A program made the position numbers and the translations under genes. The notes beneath the pieces are model-generated. The model was not told the origin of the DNA, did not search any database, and was given only the letters and a program-made list of their open reading frames with translations. This document shows positions 16,884 through 27,258 of a stretch of 64,000 nucleotides of DNA, in pieces. The stretch comes from Ruegeria sp. YS9 (lineage in GTDB: Bacteria > Pseudomonadota > Alphaproteobacteria > Rhodobacterales > Rhodobacteraceae): NCBI RefSeq assembly GCF_024628725.1, contig NZ_CP102409.1, positions 1,955,001 through 2,019,000 on the forward strand, written 5' to 3'. The first letter of the stretch is position 1. Each line of letters starts with the position of its first letter.

Positions 16884-17090
16884 ATGCCAACCGGCACCGT
16901 GAAATGGTTCAATACCACTAAAGGTTATGGTTTTATTGCCCCTGATGAAGGGGGCAAAGATGTGTTTGTACATATCTCGGCCGTAGAACGGTCCGGCCTC
17001 ACCGGACTCGCAGACAATCAGAAAGTCTCGTACGAGTTGCAGGACGGACGCGACGGCCGACAAATGGCTGCGGAATTGAAGCCGTTGTAA
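16884..17090 (+). CDS. Cold-shock domain protein
   Basis: A 68-residue single cold-shock domain. RNP1 appears as KGYGFI and RNP2 as DVFVHI; the start MPTGTVKWFNTTKGYGFIAP is characteristic. It binds single-stranded RNA/DNA and acts as an RNA chaperone. Strong SD AGAAGGAGA lies upstream. CspA-like; the exact paralogue cannot be named because these genomes carry several. Confidence 0.95.
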   Translation: MPTGTVKWFNTTKGYGFIAPDEGGKDVFVHISAVERSGLTGLADNQKVSYELQDGRDGRQMAAELKPL

Positions 17091-17455
17091 CGACATCGCC
17101 GCTGATCGCGGGATTAATCCATTAAGGATGGCGGCCAATTTCCGGCCGTCAACCACCCCCTACCGGGCCTGTTCCATTACCCGCGCGCGGATGGTTCATT
17201 TGCGCGACGTCAATGATGTGTATCCGTTGCAATGGTGTCGGATACCCCGGGTTCCTGCGGCCAGCCCTCAGCCCGGCCCTCATGCCGGAATTCCCAGGCT
17301 TTCATTGGTTGCTCGGGGCAACGCTGGCACGTTGCGACGCTTGTCGTTCCGATTTCAGGTCATCATGCATACGTCGCAAAACCCCACACACTGCCCAAGC
17401 GATGGGCCGCTTGGCATGACAATCCGAACACATTGGCGCCGGGCAAATTCGAATA
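17091..17455. other. Intergenic region without a supported gene
   Basis: 365 bp between csp and the end of thyX. It contains a hairpin CGGCC-AATTTC-CGGCCG at about 17132-17149 that may end the csp transcript. A short frame at 17216-17419 (+) reads MCIRCNGVGY at its start and has two CxxC pairs (CIRC, CDAC), but no ribosome binding site; I could not support it as a gene. Confidence 0.5.
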
Positions 17456-18364
17456 CTATTTGCGAATGATCTCTTCGAACTCGCGCCACTCCCGAGCCGT
17501 CATGCCCGAGCTTTCCTGCGTGACGTCCTCACCCGCCAGCATGCGTCGCAGGCTTTCGACCATCTGAGCGGACAGGTTGACGGCCCCAAGACGGTAATCC
17601 TCGAATGCTTTGTAGGCAAAGGGCACCCAGTCGGCGACGATCTTGCACATCGTATCAGCGTAAACGCGGATCTCATATTGAGCATGAGGGTCAGCGCGCA
17701 GGCGCAGGAAGTGGAACAGGTTGTGCAGGTCGACCTTCCAGTACCACTGCGTATAGATGTTTGCGGGCAGGTTCATCCGCGCCAATTCTCGTGCCAGACC
17801 CTGCTGCCCGTCCTGGCTGATCATCGACTCGTAATTGTCATAGCACCGGGCGCTGTCTGCCCTCAGGATGTCCAGAACACGCGCGGCCTCTTCGCCTTCC
17901 AGGGCGGATCCACGGCCTTGATTGTTCACCTCTGATTGGGCGGCCACATGTTCGGGTGCGGGAATATAGAACTCACGATCCAGGATCGAATACCGTGCCG
18001 AGTATTCATTCACATTGGCCGTACGGTGCCGAATCCACTGCCGCGCCACGAAAACCGGCAGCTTCACATGCAGTTTGACCTCGCACATTTCAAAAGGGGT
18101 CGAATGCCAGTGCCGCATCAGATACCGGATCAGACCTTCGTCATTCTGAACCGATTTGGTTCCTTTGCCGTAAGACACACGTGCGGCCTGACAGATAGCG
18201 GCGTCATCGCCCATGTAGTCGATGACGCGAACAAATCCGTGATCCAGAACCTGATGCGCGGTATAAAGGTGATCTTCCATTCCCGCTGAAACGACGCGAC
18301 GAGTGGGATGCGATTGGGCACGTTGCGCTTCGATCTCGGCCTGTTGGTCAGCGGACAGCGGCAT
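17456..18364 (-). CDS. thyX: Flavin-dependent thymidylate synthase
   Basis: A 302-residue ThyX, making dTMP from dUMP with methylenetetrahydrofolate and NADPH. The ThyX motif RHR-x7-S is present as [18 protein letters not shown] in the first half; the FAD/dUMP-binding segments [13 protein letters not shown] and [21 protein letters not shown] are intact. The start at 18364 (MPLSADQQ) has AGAAAGGA upstream; earlier in-frame Met codons lie in the divergent promoter. ThyX-only organisms lack thyA; this cannot be judged from the window. Confidence 0.95.
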   Translation of the reverse strand: MPLSADQQAEIEAQRAQSHPTRRVVSAGMEDHLYTAHQVLDHGFVRVIDYMGDDAAICQAARVSYGKGTKSVQNDEGLIRYLMRHWHSTPFEMCEVKLHVKLPVFVARQWIRHRTANVNEYSARYSILDREFYIPAPEHVAAQSEVNNQGRGSALEGEEAARVLDILRADSARCYDNYESMISQDGQQGLARELARMNLPANIYTQWYWKVDLHNLFHFLRLRADPHAQYEIRVYADTMCKIVADWVPFAYKAFEDYRLGAVNLSAQMVESLRRMLAGEDVTQESSGMTAREWREFEEIIRK

Positions 18365-18539
18365 CAAGTTTTCCTTTCTGGCAATGAGTCGCCCCCTACT
18401 ATATCTCGCCAATCGCAACATCGAAACCGCGATATATGCCGCAACCCACGCAAAATTCAGTTCGCCAGACCCGGCGGTCTCGACACACTGGGTCGGGGCG
18501 CTAAGCTCTTTGCAAACTGAGTCGAAAAGGATGACCAAA

Positions 18540-18968
18540 ATGGCGCTGACATATCTTCACACAATGGTCCGCGTGAAGGATCTGGAGAAATCCATGGCGT
18601 TTTACAAGCTTCTGGGCCTGAAGGAAACACGCCGCTATGACAGCGAAGCCGGGCGGTTTTCACTGATTTTCATGGCGCCTCCGGGGCAGGAGGATGCGCC
18701 GATCGAGCTGACCTACAACTGGGACGGTGATGACGGCCTTCCCAGCGACAGCCGCCATTTCGGTCACCTCGCCTACGGCGTCGACAACATCTACGAGGTT
18801 TGTCAGCACCTTCAGGACAATGGTGTTACGATCAATCGCCCTCCGCGTGACGGTCGCATGGCCTTTGTACGCTCGCCCGACAATATCTCGATCGAGCTTT
18901 TGCAAAACGGCGATGCTCTGGAGCCGAAGGAACCCTGGGCCAGCATGGAAAGCGTTGGCCACTGGTGA
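18540..18968 (+). CDS. gloA: Lactoylglutathione lyase (glyoxalase I)
   Basis: A 142-residue VOC-superfamily enzyme that isomerises the methylglyoxal-glutathione hemithioacetal to S-lactoylglutathione. The four metal ligands fit as His in YLHTMVRV, Glu in PIELTYNW, His in FGHLAYGV and Glu in SIELLQ. The substrate signature [16 protein letters not shown] is typical. Of two close ATGs, 18540 is preferred because AAGGA is 8 nt upstream of it. The stop overlaps the next start by 4 nt (GTGA). Confidence 0.93.
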   Translation: MALTYLHTMVRVKDLEKSMAFYKLLGLKETRRYDSEAGRFSLIFMAPPGQEDAPIELTYNWDGDDGLPSDSRHFGHLAYGVDNIYEVCQHLQDNGVTINRPPRDGRMAFVRSPDNISIELLQNGDALEPKEPWASMESVGHW

Positions 18969-19666
18969 TCCGGTGGGTCATAACACTTGGGCTGGCCGTG
19001 CTGGCCAGCCCGATCAAGGCCGAGCCGTGTCGTCTGGCCCTTGCACTGGCCATGGACATTTCAGTTTCGGTCGATGAGGCCGAGGACTTGCTGCAACGGC
19101 AGGGTTTGGCTGCTGCGCTGATCGCACCCGAAGTGCAGAAGGCCTTTTTCTCCTCTCCTATGCCGGTTGCTTTGGCTGTTTACGAATGGAGCGGCCGTTC
19201 CACGCAGCACATCATTTTGAATTGGTTGCTGATCGAAGATGTTGCCGACCTGCTTTTCGCCTCTGGTCAGATAAGTGCCTCTGTTCGGTCAGATACAGGA
19301 TCAGCGACCGCCATGGGCCATGCCCTGGCGTTCGGGTCAACCTTGATGAGCCAGGCACCCCAGTGCTTGTTTCAAACGATTGACCTGTCCGGAGATGGTT
19401 CCAACAATGATGGCTATGGACCGCAGATAGCCTATCGTCACTTCGCTTTCCAGAATGTGGTGGTCAATGGCCTCGTGATCAACGCGGCGGATTTTGAAGG
19501 CGAACTTTTTCTGATTCCCTTTTTTGAAAACAATGTCCTGCATGGTCCCGGCGCCTTTTTGGAAGTCGCTCAGGGGTTCGAGGATTTCGAACGGGCCATG
19601 CGGAAAAAGCTGAAACGGGAATTGAGCGGCTTGCAGATTGGTGCGCTCGATGAAGACCCGCAATAA
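18965..19666 (+). CDS. DUF1194 (VWA-like) secreted protein
   Basis: A 233-residue protein with an N-terminal signal peptide (WVITLGLAVLASPIKA|E) and a von Willebrand factor A-like domain classified as DUF1194. The MIDAS-like DISVSVDEAE near residue 30 and TIDLSGDGSNNDG in the middle are the characteristic stretches. Probably periplasmic and metal-binding; function unknown. It begins at GTG overlapping the gloA stop, so it is expressed with gloA, but a functional link is not evident. Confidence 0.8.
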   Translation: MIRWVITLGLAVLASPIKAEPCRLALALAMDISVSVDEAEDLLQRQGLAAALIAPEVQKAFFSSPMPVALAVYEWSGRSTQHIILNWLLIEDVADLLFASGQISASVRSDTGSATAMGHALAFGSTLMSQAPQCLFQTIDLSGDGSNNDGYGPQIAYRHFAFQNVVVNGLVINAADFEGELFLIPFFENNVLHGPGAFLEVAQGFEDFERAMRKKLKRELSGLQIGALDEDPQ

Positions 19667-19783
19667 ATCCGCGCCTGAGCGCTGCTTTTGCGGGCCAGTT
19701 CTCTGGACCGGCATTTGAACAAGGCCGCCAGGCCTGTGCATCAGTGCAGGACGGATTAGGTTCTGCCCGACGCACAACCCTGG

Positions 19784-20281
19784 TCAGTAGATGTATCGGA
19801 TCTGGTCCGTCCAATACCGCTCCACGCGGCGCAGCGACGTGGTGATGTCTTCGATACCTTCCAACTCCAACACGCCCCTGCTTTGCAATCCTTCGGCGTG
19901 ACGCGCAAACAGGTCGGACACGATATTGCGGATTTCCCTGCCTCTTGGTGTCAGACGCACGCGAACAGAGCGGCGGTCTATCTCGCATCTCTGGTGGTGC
20001 ATATACCCCATCTCAACCAGTTTCTTGAGGTTGTAGCTGACATTGCTGCCCTGATAGTAGCCGCGGCTTTTCAGCTCACCCGCCGTCACTTCGTGATCGC
20101 CGATATTGAACAGCAGCAGCGCCTGAACCGCGTTGATTTCCAGCACGCCAACGCGCTCGAATTCATCCTTGATGACGTCCAGCAGCAACCGGTGCAACCG
20201 TTCCACCAGGGCCAGCGCCTCAAGATAGCTGGTCATGAACCCCTTGGCTTCCAGCCCGGAGACCTGCATTTCCATACTCAT
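19784..20281 (-). CDS. MarR-family transcriptional regulator (LdtR-like)
   Basis: A 165-residue winged-helix protein: helices around DEFERVGVLEINAVQALLLFNI, recognition region TAGELKSRGYYQGSNVSYNLKKLVEMGYM and wing CEIDRRSVRVRLTPRGREI. The sequence YQGSNVSYNLKKLVE is characteristic of the LdtR group of alphaproteobacterial MarR proteins. The start at 20281 has GGAGGG directly upstream. Targets cannot be derived here. Confidence 0.82.
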   Translation of the reverse strand: MSMEMQVSGLEAKGFMTSYLEALALVERLHRLLLDVIKDEFERVGVLEINAVQALLLFNIGDHEVTAGELKSRGYYQGSNVSYNLKKLVEMGYMHHQRCEIDRRSVRVRLTPRGREIRNIVSDLFARHAEGLQSRGVLELEGIEDITTSLRRVERYWTDQIRYIY

Positions 20282-20358
20282 CCGACCCTCCGATTCAGTC
20301 GTGCTGTTTGAGACACGATGACCTGAAAGTCCGAAAAATCGGTTAAGCCGGTTTTTTC

Positions 20359-20616
20359 TTATTTCTGAAAGGTCTGCGCGATGTTTGAAATCAAACTGGC
20401 AAACTGCGCCGGTGGCTGCACCTGACCTGTGACCCATTGATAGAGGTCCTGATCGTTTTCGTGCAGCAGCGCGTCAAAGACATCCAGCCCGGCCGCATCC
20501 ATATCGGCCAGGTTGCGATCGGCATAAGCGGACAGGATAATGTCCATCTCTTTGATCCCGCGCCGCATGGATCGCATTTTCATTCGCTTGATGCGTACGT
20601 CCCGGGGTTCACTCAA
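20359..20616 (-). CDS. sdhE: Succinate dehydrogenase flavinylation factor SdhE
   Basis: An 85-residue SdhE/DUF339 protein that assists covalent FAD attachment to the succinate dehydrogenase flavoprotein. The hallmark RSMRRGIKEMDIIL is present. I chose the TTG at 20616 because its TGA-overlap with the upstream gene (TTGA) mirrors the ATGA couplings in this genome, GGAG lies upstream, and the resulting N-terminus (SEPRDVRIKRMKMRSMRRG) matches the family length. Confidence 0.88.
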   Translation of the reverse strand: MSEPRDVRIKRMKMRSMRRGIKEMDIILSAYADRNLADMDAAGLDVFDALLHENDQDLYQWVTGQVQPPAQFASLISNIAQTFQK

Positions 20617-21005
20617 TTCTTCTGCTCCAGCATCAGACGCATTTTCTTTTCCAGACGCGCCGCACGTTCGGCACAAACCCGCATCTCGCCCCGAATGGCG
20701 CGCAGTTCAGCCACGGCGGTTGACAGTTCCATACCGCCTTCGCCCTCTTCCACCGGGGCATCCATGCCGTCCCCCTCGCCGGTCAGCAGCCACATGATCG
20801 AGACATTGACCAGCCCCGCCATCATCGACAATCGGTTCGCGCGCGGCTCGGACAGATCGTTTTCCCAATCGACGATCGTCGTCTTCTTGACACCAAGGCG
20901 GCGCGCCAACTCGGCCTGGGTCATTCCGGCCGCTTCGCGAGCGCCTGCCAAACGGTCCCCGAATGTCGCAGAGTCCGGTCCATACCAGTCTTTTTCATCA
21001 TTCAT
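20613..21005 (-). CDS. XRE-family helix-turn-helix regulator
   Basis: A 130-residue protein with a Cro/CI-type HTH in the first half (FGDRLAGAREAAGMTQAELARRLGVKKTTIVDWENDLSEPRANRLSMMAGLV, residues about 15-70) and a C-terminal helical coiled part (ELRAIRGEMRVCAERAARLEKKMRLML). The start at 21005 has GGAG upstream. It overlaps sdhE by 4 nt and is divergent from the aspartate aminotransferase gene. Its targets are unknown; autoregulation of the divergent promoter is possible. Confidence 0.85.
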   Translation of the reverse strand: MNDEKDWYGPDSATFGDRLAGAREAAGMTQAELARRLGVKKTTIVDWENDLSEPRANRLSMMAGLVNVSIMWLLTGEGDGMDAPVEEGEGGMELSTAVAELRAIRGEMRVCAERAARLEKKMRLMLEQKN

Positions 21006-21076
21006 TCGGGTCTCCAATTCACAGTGTCCATACGGCTTGATCGTCATTCCGACGCACCCTATGACAGTCGGGTTGA

Positions 21077-22300
<1,224 letters not shown>

Positions 22301-22302
22301 AC

Positions 22303-22704
22303 ATGTCTGCCGACCTTCCCGAATACTACTTTCGCATCCGTGAAAACGGGGCTGCCGTGTTTCGGATCGATACGGAAAACCGCCAACGCCGGATCGAGAT
22401 GGATCAGATTGCCGTCGTCAACATCCGCAACGGCGAGGTCAAGCCGCACGGGCAACGGACGTTGTCCGAAAGGGATCAGGCCGAGATCGCCCAATGGATG
22501 CAAGAGCGCCGGGCCGTACTGGCCCAGCGCGACATTGACGATATTCACCGCGCGGTCGACTATCTGAACCTTACAACGCAATGGGCGCAGTCCAAGGCAA
22601 GCGACGAACAGCTTGAGGATGTGACCGACAGGTTGCTGATGGCGATGCACGATCTGCGCACGGTTCTGGTTCGGAAAAAGGCCGACCGGTTGAGCAAAGA
22701 CTAG
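22303..22704 (+). CDS. Conserved hypothetical protein
   Basis: A 133-residue soluble, charged protein (MSADLPEYYFRIRENGAAVFRID...) with no signal peptide or membrane segment and no catalytic motif that I recognise. The start at 22303 has GAGGTGA 4 nt upstream, and it lies 2 nt after the aspartate aminotransferase, so it is co-transcribed. The stop overlaps the convergent MATE gene by 4 nt. Confidence 0.65.
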   Translation: MSADLPEYYFRIRENGAAVFRIDTENRQRRIEMDQIAVVNIRNGEVKPHGQRTLSERDQAEIAQWMQERRAVLAQRDIDDIHRAVDYLNLTTQWAQSKASDEQLEDVTDRLLMAMHDLRTVLVRKKADRLSKD

Positions 22705-24071
22705 GCCGGTTCCGCCGGTGCCTGCATCTGCCGCACCGAATGCAGCCAGAACCGGGCCATCAGCAGTACCGCCGCGAAGGCCAGACCAAGCACCAATCCC
22801 AGCCAGACACCGATGCCGTCCATCTGACGGACGAAGCCGAAATAATACGACGCCGGGATTCCCACGACCCAATAGCTGAGCGCCGCCATAACCATGGGAA
22901 TCTTGGCATCCTGCAACCCGCGCAGCAGACCCAGCGCAATCACCTGCGCCCCGTCGACCAGTTGGAACAGGGCAGCCATGGCCAGTAATCCGGTCCCGAT
23001 AGCCAGGATTTGTCCGCGCTGCGGATCATCGGCCTCCATAAACAGGGAAATCAGCGGCTCGGCATATGTCAGGAACAGGATGACGGTCACGACGGACATG
23101 ACCAGCGACATGCCCGTCACGGCAATCGCACCTTTCTCCAGGTGCGCCTTGTCCCGGCGGCCCAACGCGTTGCCGGCCCGGATGGTGGCCGCATTGGACA
23201 GCCCCAGATGTACCATGAAGGTGGCCGACGCCAGATTCAGGGCGATTCCGTGCGCGGCCAGCGGGACCTGACCCAGCCAGCCCATCATCACGGCTGATGT
23301 TGCAAACAGCGACACCTCGGCCAGGGTGGTCAGACCAATGGGCACGCCCAGCTTCCATACGCTGATGAACATTTCCCAATCCGGGCGCCAGAAGCGCTGA
23401 AAGAGGCTGTGTTCCGGCAAGGTCCGAACCACATAGACGACAACCGCGACCAGCGAAACGACCTGCGTCGCGATCGACGCGATCGCTGCGCCCATCACGC
23501 CCAGTTCAGGGGCGCCCCAGTTGCCAAAGATCAGCGCATAGTTGGTAAACCCGTTCACAACCGCCGCCGCAACCGTGATCCAAAGCACGATCTGAGTTCG
23601 CTCCAGAGCCGCAAGGTAGGATTTCAACACCATCACGATGAGCGCCGGAAACAACCCCCAACCGGCAACGCGCAAATACTCCGACGCAGTTTCAGCGATA
23701 TGCGGCTCTTGTTTCATGGCGATCAGGATCGGATAGGACCACCACAACAACGGCATGACCACCGCAGCATACAGCAGCGACAACCACAGCCCCATGCGGG
23801 TCGAGCGGCGAATGCTGGTTTCGTCCCCTTCTGCCGCCGCAGTGGCAACCATCGGCATGACGGCCCAGCCGAACCCCGCGCCAAACAAAAACAAAACGAA
23901 GTAATAGCTGCTGGCCAAGGTAACGGCTGCCAGCGCCTCGACCCCGTACCAGCCCAGCATGATAGTGTCGGTCAGGCCAATGGCAAACTGCGCCAGGTGG
24001 CCACCGACCAACGGCAGGCCAAGCACGGCAATCGCCCGAAAGTGGGCCGGATATGTCATCACTTTTGTCAT
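22701..24071 (-). CDS. MATE-family efflux transporter (NorM-like)
   Basis: A 456-residue multidrug/toxin extrusion protein with about twelve hydrophobic segments. The first half begins AIAVLGLPLVGGHLAQFAIGLTDTIMLGWYG, the second LGVPIGLTTLAEVSLFATSAVMMGWLG, giving the internal two-fold repeat of the family. It would export cationic compounds in exchange for Na+ or H+. The start is uncertain: 24071 (MTKVMTYPAH) fits homologues, with 24083 or a TTG at 24107 possible. Confidence 0.88.
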   Translation of the reverse strand: MTKVMTYPAHFRAIAVLGLPLVGGHLAQFAIGLTDTIMLGWYGVEALAAVTLASSYYFVLFLFGAGFGWAVMPMVATAAAEGDETSIRRSTRMGLWLSLLYAAVVMPLLWWSYPILIAMKQEPHIAETASEYLRVAGWGLFPALIVMVLKSYLAALERTQIVLWITVAAAVVNGFTNYALIFGNWGAPELGVMGAAIASIATQVVSLVAVVVYVVRTLPEHSLFQRFWRPDWEMFISVWKLGVPIGLTTLAEVSLFATSAVMMGWLGQVPLAAHGIALNLASATFMVHLGLSNAATIRAGNALGRRDKAHLEKGAIAVTGMSLVMSVVTVILFLTYAEPLISLFMEADDPQRGQILAIGTGLLAMAALFQLVDGAQVIALGLLRGLQDAKIPMVMAALSYWVVGIPASYYFGFVRQMDGIGVWLGLVLGLAFAAVLLMARFWLHSVRQMQAPAEPA

Positions 24072-24140
24072 TGCACCAGCCATATGCGCGGGCTTGGCGC
24101 GGGACAAGAGAAGATCACTAAAATTTCAATATGAGACTCC

Positions 24141-24171
24141 GGTGCCTGCTCACACGACAAGAGCAGGCACC
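24141..24171 (-). terminator. Hairpin after ppk2
   Basis: GGTGCCTGCTC-ACACGACAA-GAGCAGGCACC: a perfect 11-bp stem with a 9-nt loop, 8 nt after the ppk2 stop on the minus strand. The following bases (GGAGTCTCATATTG) are not a T-run, so it may stabilise the 3' end rather than terminate fully. Confidence 0.6.
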
Positions 24172-24178
24172 GTGGCGG

Positions 24179-25102
24179 TTAACGGGCGTCCGGGTGCAAT
24201 GCTGTACCCAAAATATGCTCGGACCGGTGGATGACGTGATGCGCCTGCCCCACGATCAACGGATCGGGTTCACCCACAATGTCGTGATCCTTGCCCGGAT
24301 AGTCCAGCGTCGACAGAAAATGCCGCATGCAATTCAGGCGCGCGCGTTTCTTGTCATTCGATTTGATGATCGTCCACGGCGCGTCCGCGGTATCGGTGTA
24401 AAAGAACATGGCCTCTTTTGCTTCGGTGTAATCGTCCCACTTGCTGAGGCTGGCCTTGTCAATCGGTGACAATTTCCACTGTTTCAGAGGATCCGTCTCG
24501 CGACTTTTGAAACGACGCTGCTGTTCTTCCTGCGTGACCGAGAACCAGTATTTGTAAAGCTGGATGCCCGACCGCACCAGCATCCGCTCTAACTCCGGCG
24601 TCTGCCGCATGAACTCTAGATATTCATTGGGAGAGCAGAAGCCCATCACCCGCTCGACACCCGCGCGGTTGTACCAGGACCGGTCATAGAACACCATTTC
24701 GCCAACTGTAGGCAGTTCCTGAATATAGCGCTGATAATACCATTGCCCCTTTTCTTCCCAAGTGGGTTTATTCAAGGCCACGACCCGGGCCTGACGCGGA
24801 TTGAGGTGCTCCATGAACCGCTTTATCGTACCGCCCTTGCCAGCAGCATCGCGCCCTTCGAACAGCAGAACGAAACGCTGCCCGGTTTCCTGCGCCCACA
24901 GCTGAACCTTCAGCAACTCTGCCTGAAGCTTGGCCTTCTGTTCTTCGTACACCGACCGCGCCATCTTGCGGCCGTAAGGGTACTTGCCGCTTTCAAACGC
25001 CTGCCGGATCTTTTCCGGGCTGGGCTCTGCGACCTCTGCAACCGGGGTCGGCCCAGTCTTGGTCTGAGTTGAATCTACTTTGACCCGAGCAATGGCATCC
25101 AT
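24179..25102 (-). CDS. ppk2: Polyphosphate kinase 2
   Basis: A 307-residue PPK2 that transfers phosphate between polyphosphate and nucleotides (usually polyP-driven NDP phosphorylation in this single-domain class). Walker A is EGRDAAGKGGTIKRF at about residues 81-95; the second conserved block is FYDRSWYNRAGVERVMGFC and the lid has ETDPLKQWKLSPID. The disordered N-terminus (about 30 residues) is typical. An FnrL-like box lies about 60 nt upstream of the start. Confidence 0.92.
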   Translation of the reverse strand: MDAIARVKVDSTQTKTGPTPVAEVAEPSPEKIRQAFESGKYPYGRKMARSVYEEQKAKLQAELLKVQLWAQETGQRFVLLFEGRDAAGKGGTIKRFMEHLNPRQARVVALNKPTWEEKGQWYYQRYIQELPTVGEMVFYDRSWYNRAGVERVMGFCSPNEYLEFMRQTPELERMLVRSGIQLYKYWFSVTQEEQQRRFKSRETDPLKQWKLSPIDKASLSKWDDYTEAKEAMFFYTDTADAPWTIIKSNDKKRARLNCMRHFLSTLDYPGKDHDIVGEPDPLIVGQAHHVIHRSEHILGTALHPDAR

Positions 25103-25160
25103 AAATTTTTCCTTTTCTGTTGTCCCGAAAGTGAGCTAGCAGAAAGGCCAAGGATGCGCT

Positions 25161-25174
25161 TTGATTGGGGTCAA
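25161..25174. promoter_or_regulatory. FnrL/FNR-type box upstream of ppk2
   Basis: TTGATTGGGGTCAA (TTGACCCCAATCAA on the ppk2 strand) matches the TTGA-N6-TCAA core exactly, and the full FNR consensus TTGAT-N4-ATCAA with one change. The centre is about 65 nt upstream of the ppk2 ATG, compatible with class II activation. Confidence 0.5.
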
Positions 25175-25365
25175 ATTGATGCCTCAAAAACCCATGAATT
25201 CCAAACCGGATCCGAGGTTCCGATGCAAACGCCGTTTTTCAAGCTGTGCCCAAGCGGACCTTGCCTGAATCCTCAATGACATCTTTTTGAACCGCCCTCG
25301 GTCAACATGCCAAATCTGGCACCCGTATAGCGCACCGGATCTGCCGATACCCCTTGTTTCAGGCT

Positions 25366-25974
25366 TTATCGATGCCCCCAATCGTCAGGGTTGTCCGAGT
25401 TGTTGGGCGACAGACCCAATTCGTCGCCTTCCGTCGAACATCCCAGCCCCAGAACTGTCCGGTTCGCATAAGAGAAGTAGGAACAGACCTGATTGATCTC
25501 GAGGATTTCTCCATCGTCCCACCCCGCGTCACGCAGCGCGATCACATCCGCTTCGACCAGATTGCCCGGATCCTCGGTCAGCTTGCGTGCATAGGTCATG
25601 GCCGCCACCTGCGCTGCATCCAATGGCGCGGCCGCCGGATCGCGGGCTTCGATCGCCGCCCGGATCGCATTTCCCCGTTCTTCATCGCCCAGCAACCGCT
25701 GCAACCCTGCGAAATGGTGTTCGACGCAATATCCGCATCGGTTCAGCGCGCTGACCCACACGCCCAGCACCTCGAGAAACCATTTCGGTATCTTGTTGCC
25801 CGAGTGATGCAGCACTGCCTTGTAGATCGCCATGTGGCCTTCCATCGAATGCGGACGCAACGAATGCGCCATCATGATATTGTCCACATTGTTGTCCGGG
25901 CCCGTGACGCGGTCATAGAGTTTCTTCAGCCTGCCTGTGGCCTGCTCGAATGGGATGGTTCTGATCCAGCTCAT
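25366..25974 (-). CDS. AhpD-like / carboxymuconolactone decarboxylase-family peroxidase
   Basis: A 202-residue peroxidase-related protein of the alkylhydroperoxidase D fold. The redox motif C-x2-C-x3-H is present as CGYCVEHHFAG near residue 80. A second region with the peroxidase-related signature DPGNLVEADVIALRDAGWDDGEILEINQVCSYFSYANR follows. It probably reduces hydroperoxides with thiol donors. The start at 25974 has CAGGAAG upstream. It lies at the edge of the amine-catabolic island, close to the LysR gene, where H2O2 from flavoenzymes would be expected; that link is inferred. Confidence 0.82.
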   Translation of the reverse strand: MSWIRTIPFEQATGRLKKLYDRVTGPDNNVDNIMMAHSLRPHSMEGHMAIYKAVLHHSGNKIPKWFLEVLGVWVSALNRCGYCVEHHFAGLQRLLGDEERGNAIRAAIEARDPAAAPLDAAQVAAMTYARKLTEDPGNLVEADVIALRDAGWDDGEILEINQVCSYFSYANRTVLGLGCSTEGDELGLSPNNSDNPDDWGHR

Positions 25975-26196
25975 TTGGCTTCCTGTTGACGTGATTGCCT
26001 GTTGTTCAGAGACTAGAAGCGCATTGAGCCCGAGGCGAGACGAATTCGCCACCTTGTCAAAAAGAACCCGGACCAGCGCAGACCGCAATTCGAATGTCGG
26101 TCCGGTTTCCCCAAGCACCAACATGGCATGTCCATACAAAGCCCAGCGAGCATCCGCCCTCAGCCACCAGTCGTTCGGCAACCCGGTCAGATTGGG

Positions 26197-27168
26197 CTAG
26201 ACGCTATCTATCTCCATGGTGCGGAACTCATTCTTCAGCCAATTGTGCCGGGCACACATCGGTCTTGTGAAATGCTGACGTATCAACTTGCTCATGGCCT
26301 TCTGGATCAGAACCGACGTCGTTGCCGGATATACTTCGGTTGTAAACAGCGACACTGTGCGAACGAAGTTGCTGCCGGGAAATGGCATGGCCTTTACGCT
26401 GTTGTGAAACCTCTGCGTTCGGTGAAAGCACGCGGCGGTCGTGATTGCCCAGCCGCTGCCCTGCGCAACCAGGCCGATGATGGATTGATTGCACTCCAGC
26501 TCAAACCGGTTGGGCAGGCTGTATTTGCTCCGGGCCAGTTGAGTTTCGATCTGCTTGCCGATCACATAGTCGCGCGAATACCTCAACAACGGTAATTCGG
26601 CATCCGGGTTGAACAGCTCATCCGGAGACCCTTCAAACTTGTTGGGAACCACGACGATGAAGGGGTCTCTCATCAGCGGGTATTCGATCAGCCCTTCGGT
26701 ACGACCCAGCGGTCGCGTGGCGACGCCCACGTCAAGCTTGTGTTCCTGGAGTTTTGCAAGAATTTCGTGGCTGGGACGCGTGAAATGGCGGAAATTGCAC
26801 CGTGGCAGAGCCTGTGCCAGAAAACGAACAAGATCGGGCGCGATCTGATTGTCAAAATCATCGACCAAAGCCAGTCGCAAGTCCGTCGCATGCTGCCAGT
26901 TTCCCGTTCGAATTTCGGCCTCACCACGCTTCAGCACAGTCAGACCATCACGCACATAGCGGGCAAATACCTCGCCCGCCGGCGTCAGGCCCATGGGGCG
27001 GCGCCCATGGTCGACCAAATCAATCCCCAACGCGCGTTCAAGGCTGCGCAGGTGGTTCGAAACCGTGCTGATCGACAAATCTGTTTCTGATGCGACCTGC
27101 TGAATCGATCCGGATTTGGCGATCAGCTGAAACACTTCCAGCCATCGAAGACTCAGAGATTTGGACAC
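26197..27168 (-). CDS. LysR-family transcriptional regulator
   Basis: A 323-residue LTTR. HTH at the N-terminus: LSLRWLEVFQLIAKSGSIQQVASETDLSISTVSNHLRSLERALGIDLVDH; effector domain from about residue 95. The GTG at 27168 gives a typical start just before the HTH, but the SD is weak. It lies directly downstream of the FAD demethylase gene on the same strand and is the only dedicated regulator of the island, so control of the demethylase/MttB divergent promoter is likely; the palindrome at 29777-29794 is the best operator candidate. Confidence 0.82.
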   Translation of the reverse strand: MSKSLSLRWLEVFQLIAKSGSIQQVASETDLSISTVSNHLRSLERALGIDLVDHGRRPMGLTPAGEVFARYVRDGLTVLKRGEAEIRTGNWQHATDLRLALVDDFDNQIAPDLVRFLAQALPRCNFRHFTRPSHEILAKLQEHKLDVGVATRPLGRTEGLIEYPLMRDPFIVVVPNKFEGSPDELFNPDAELPLLRYSRDYVIGKQIETQLARSKYSLPNRFELECNQSIIGLVAQGSGWAITTAACFHRTQRFHNSVKAMPFPGSNFVRTVSLFTTEVYPATTSVLIQKAMSKLIRQHFTRPMCARHNWLKNEFRTMEIDSV

Positions 27169-27258
27169 GGCAACCAACCATTGTTTCGATTTGTTCGAAA
27201 CTAGCGAAGCAAAGTTTTGCCCCTGCGGCAATGAAGAAGTTGATCGAAAGGGTCGTTT

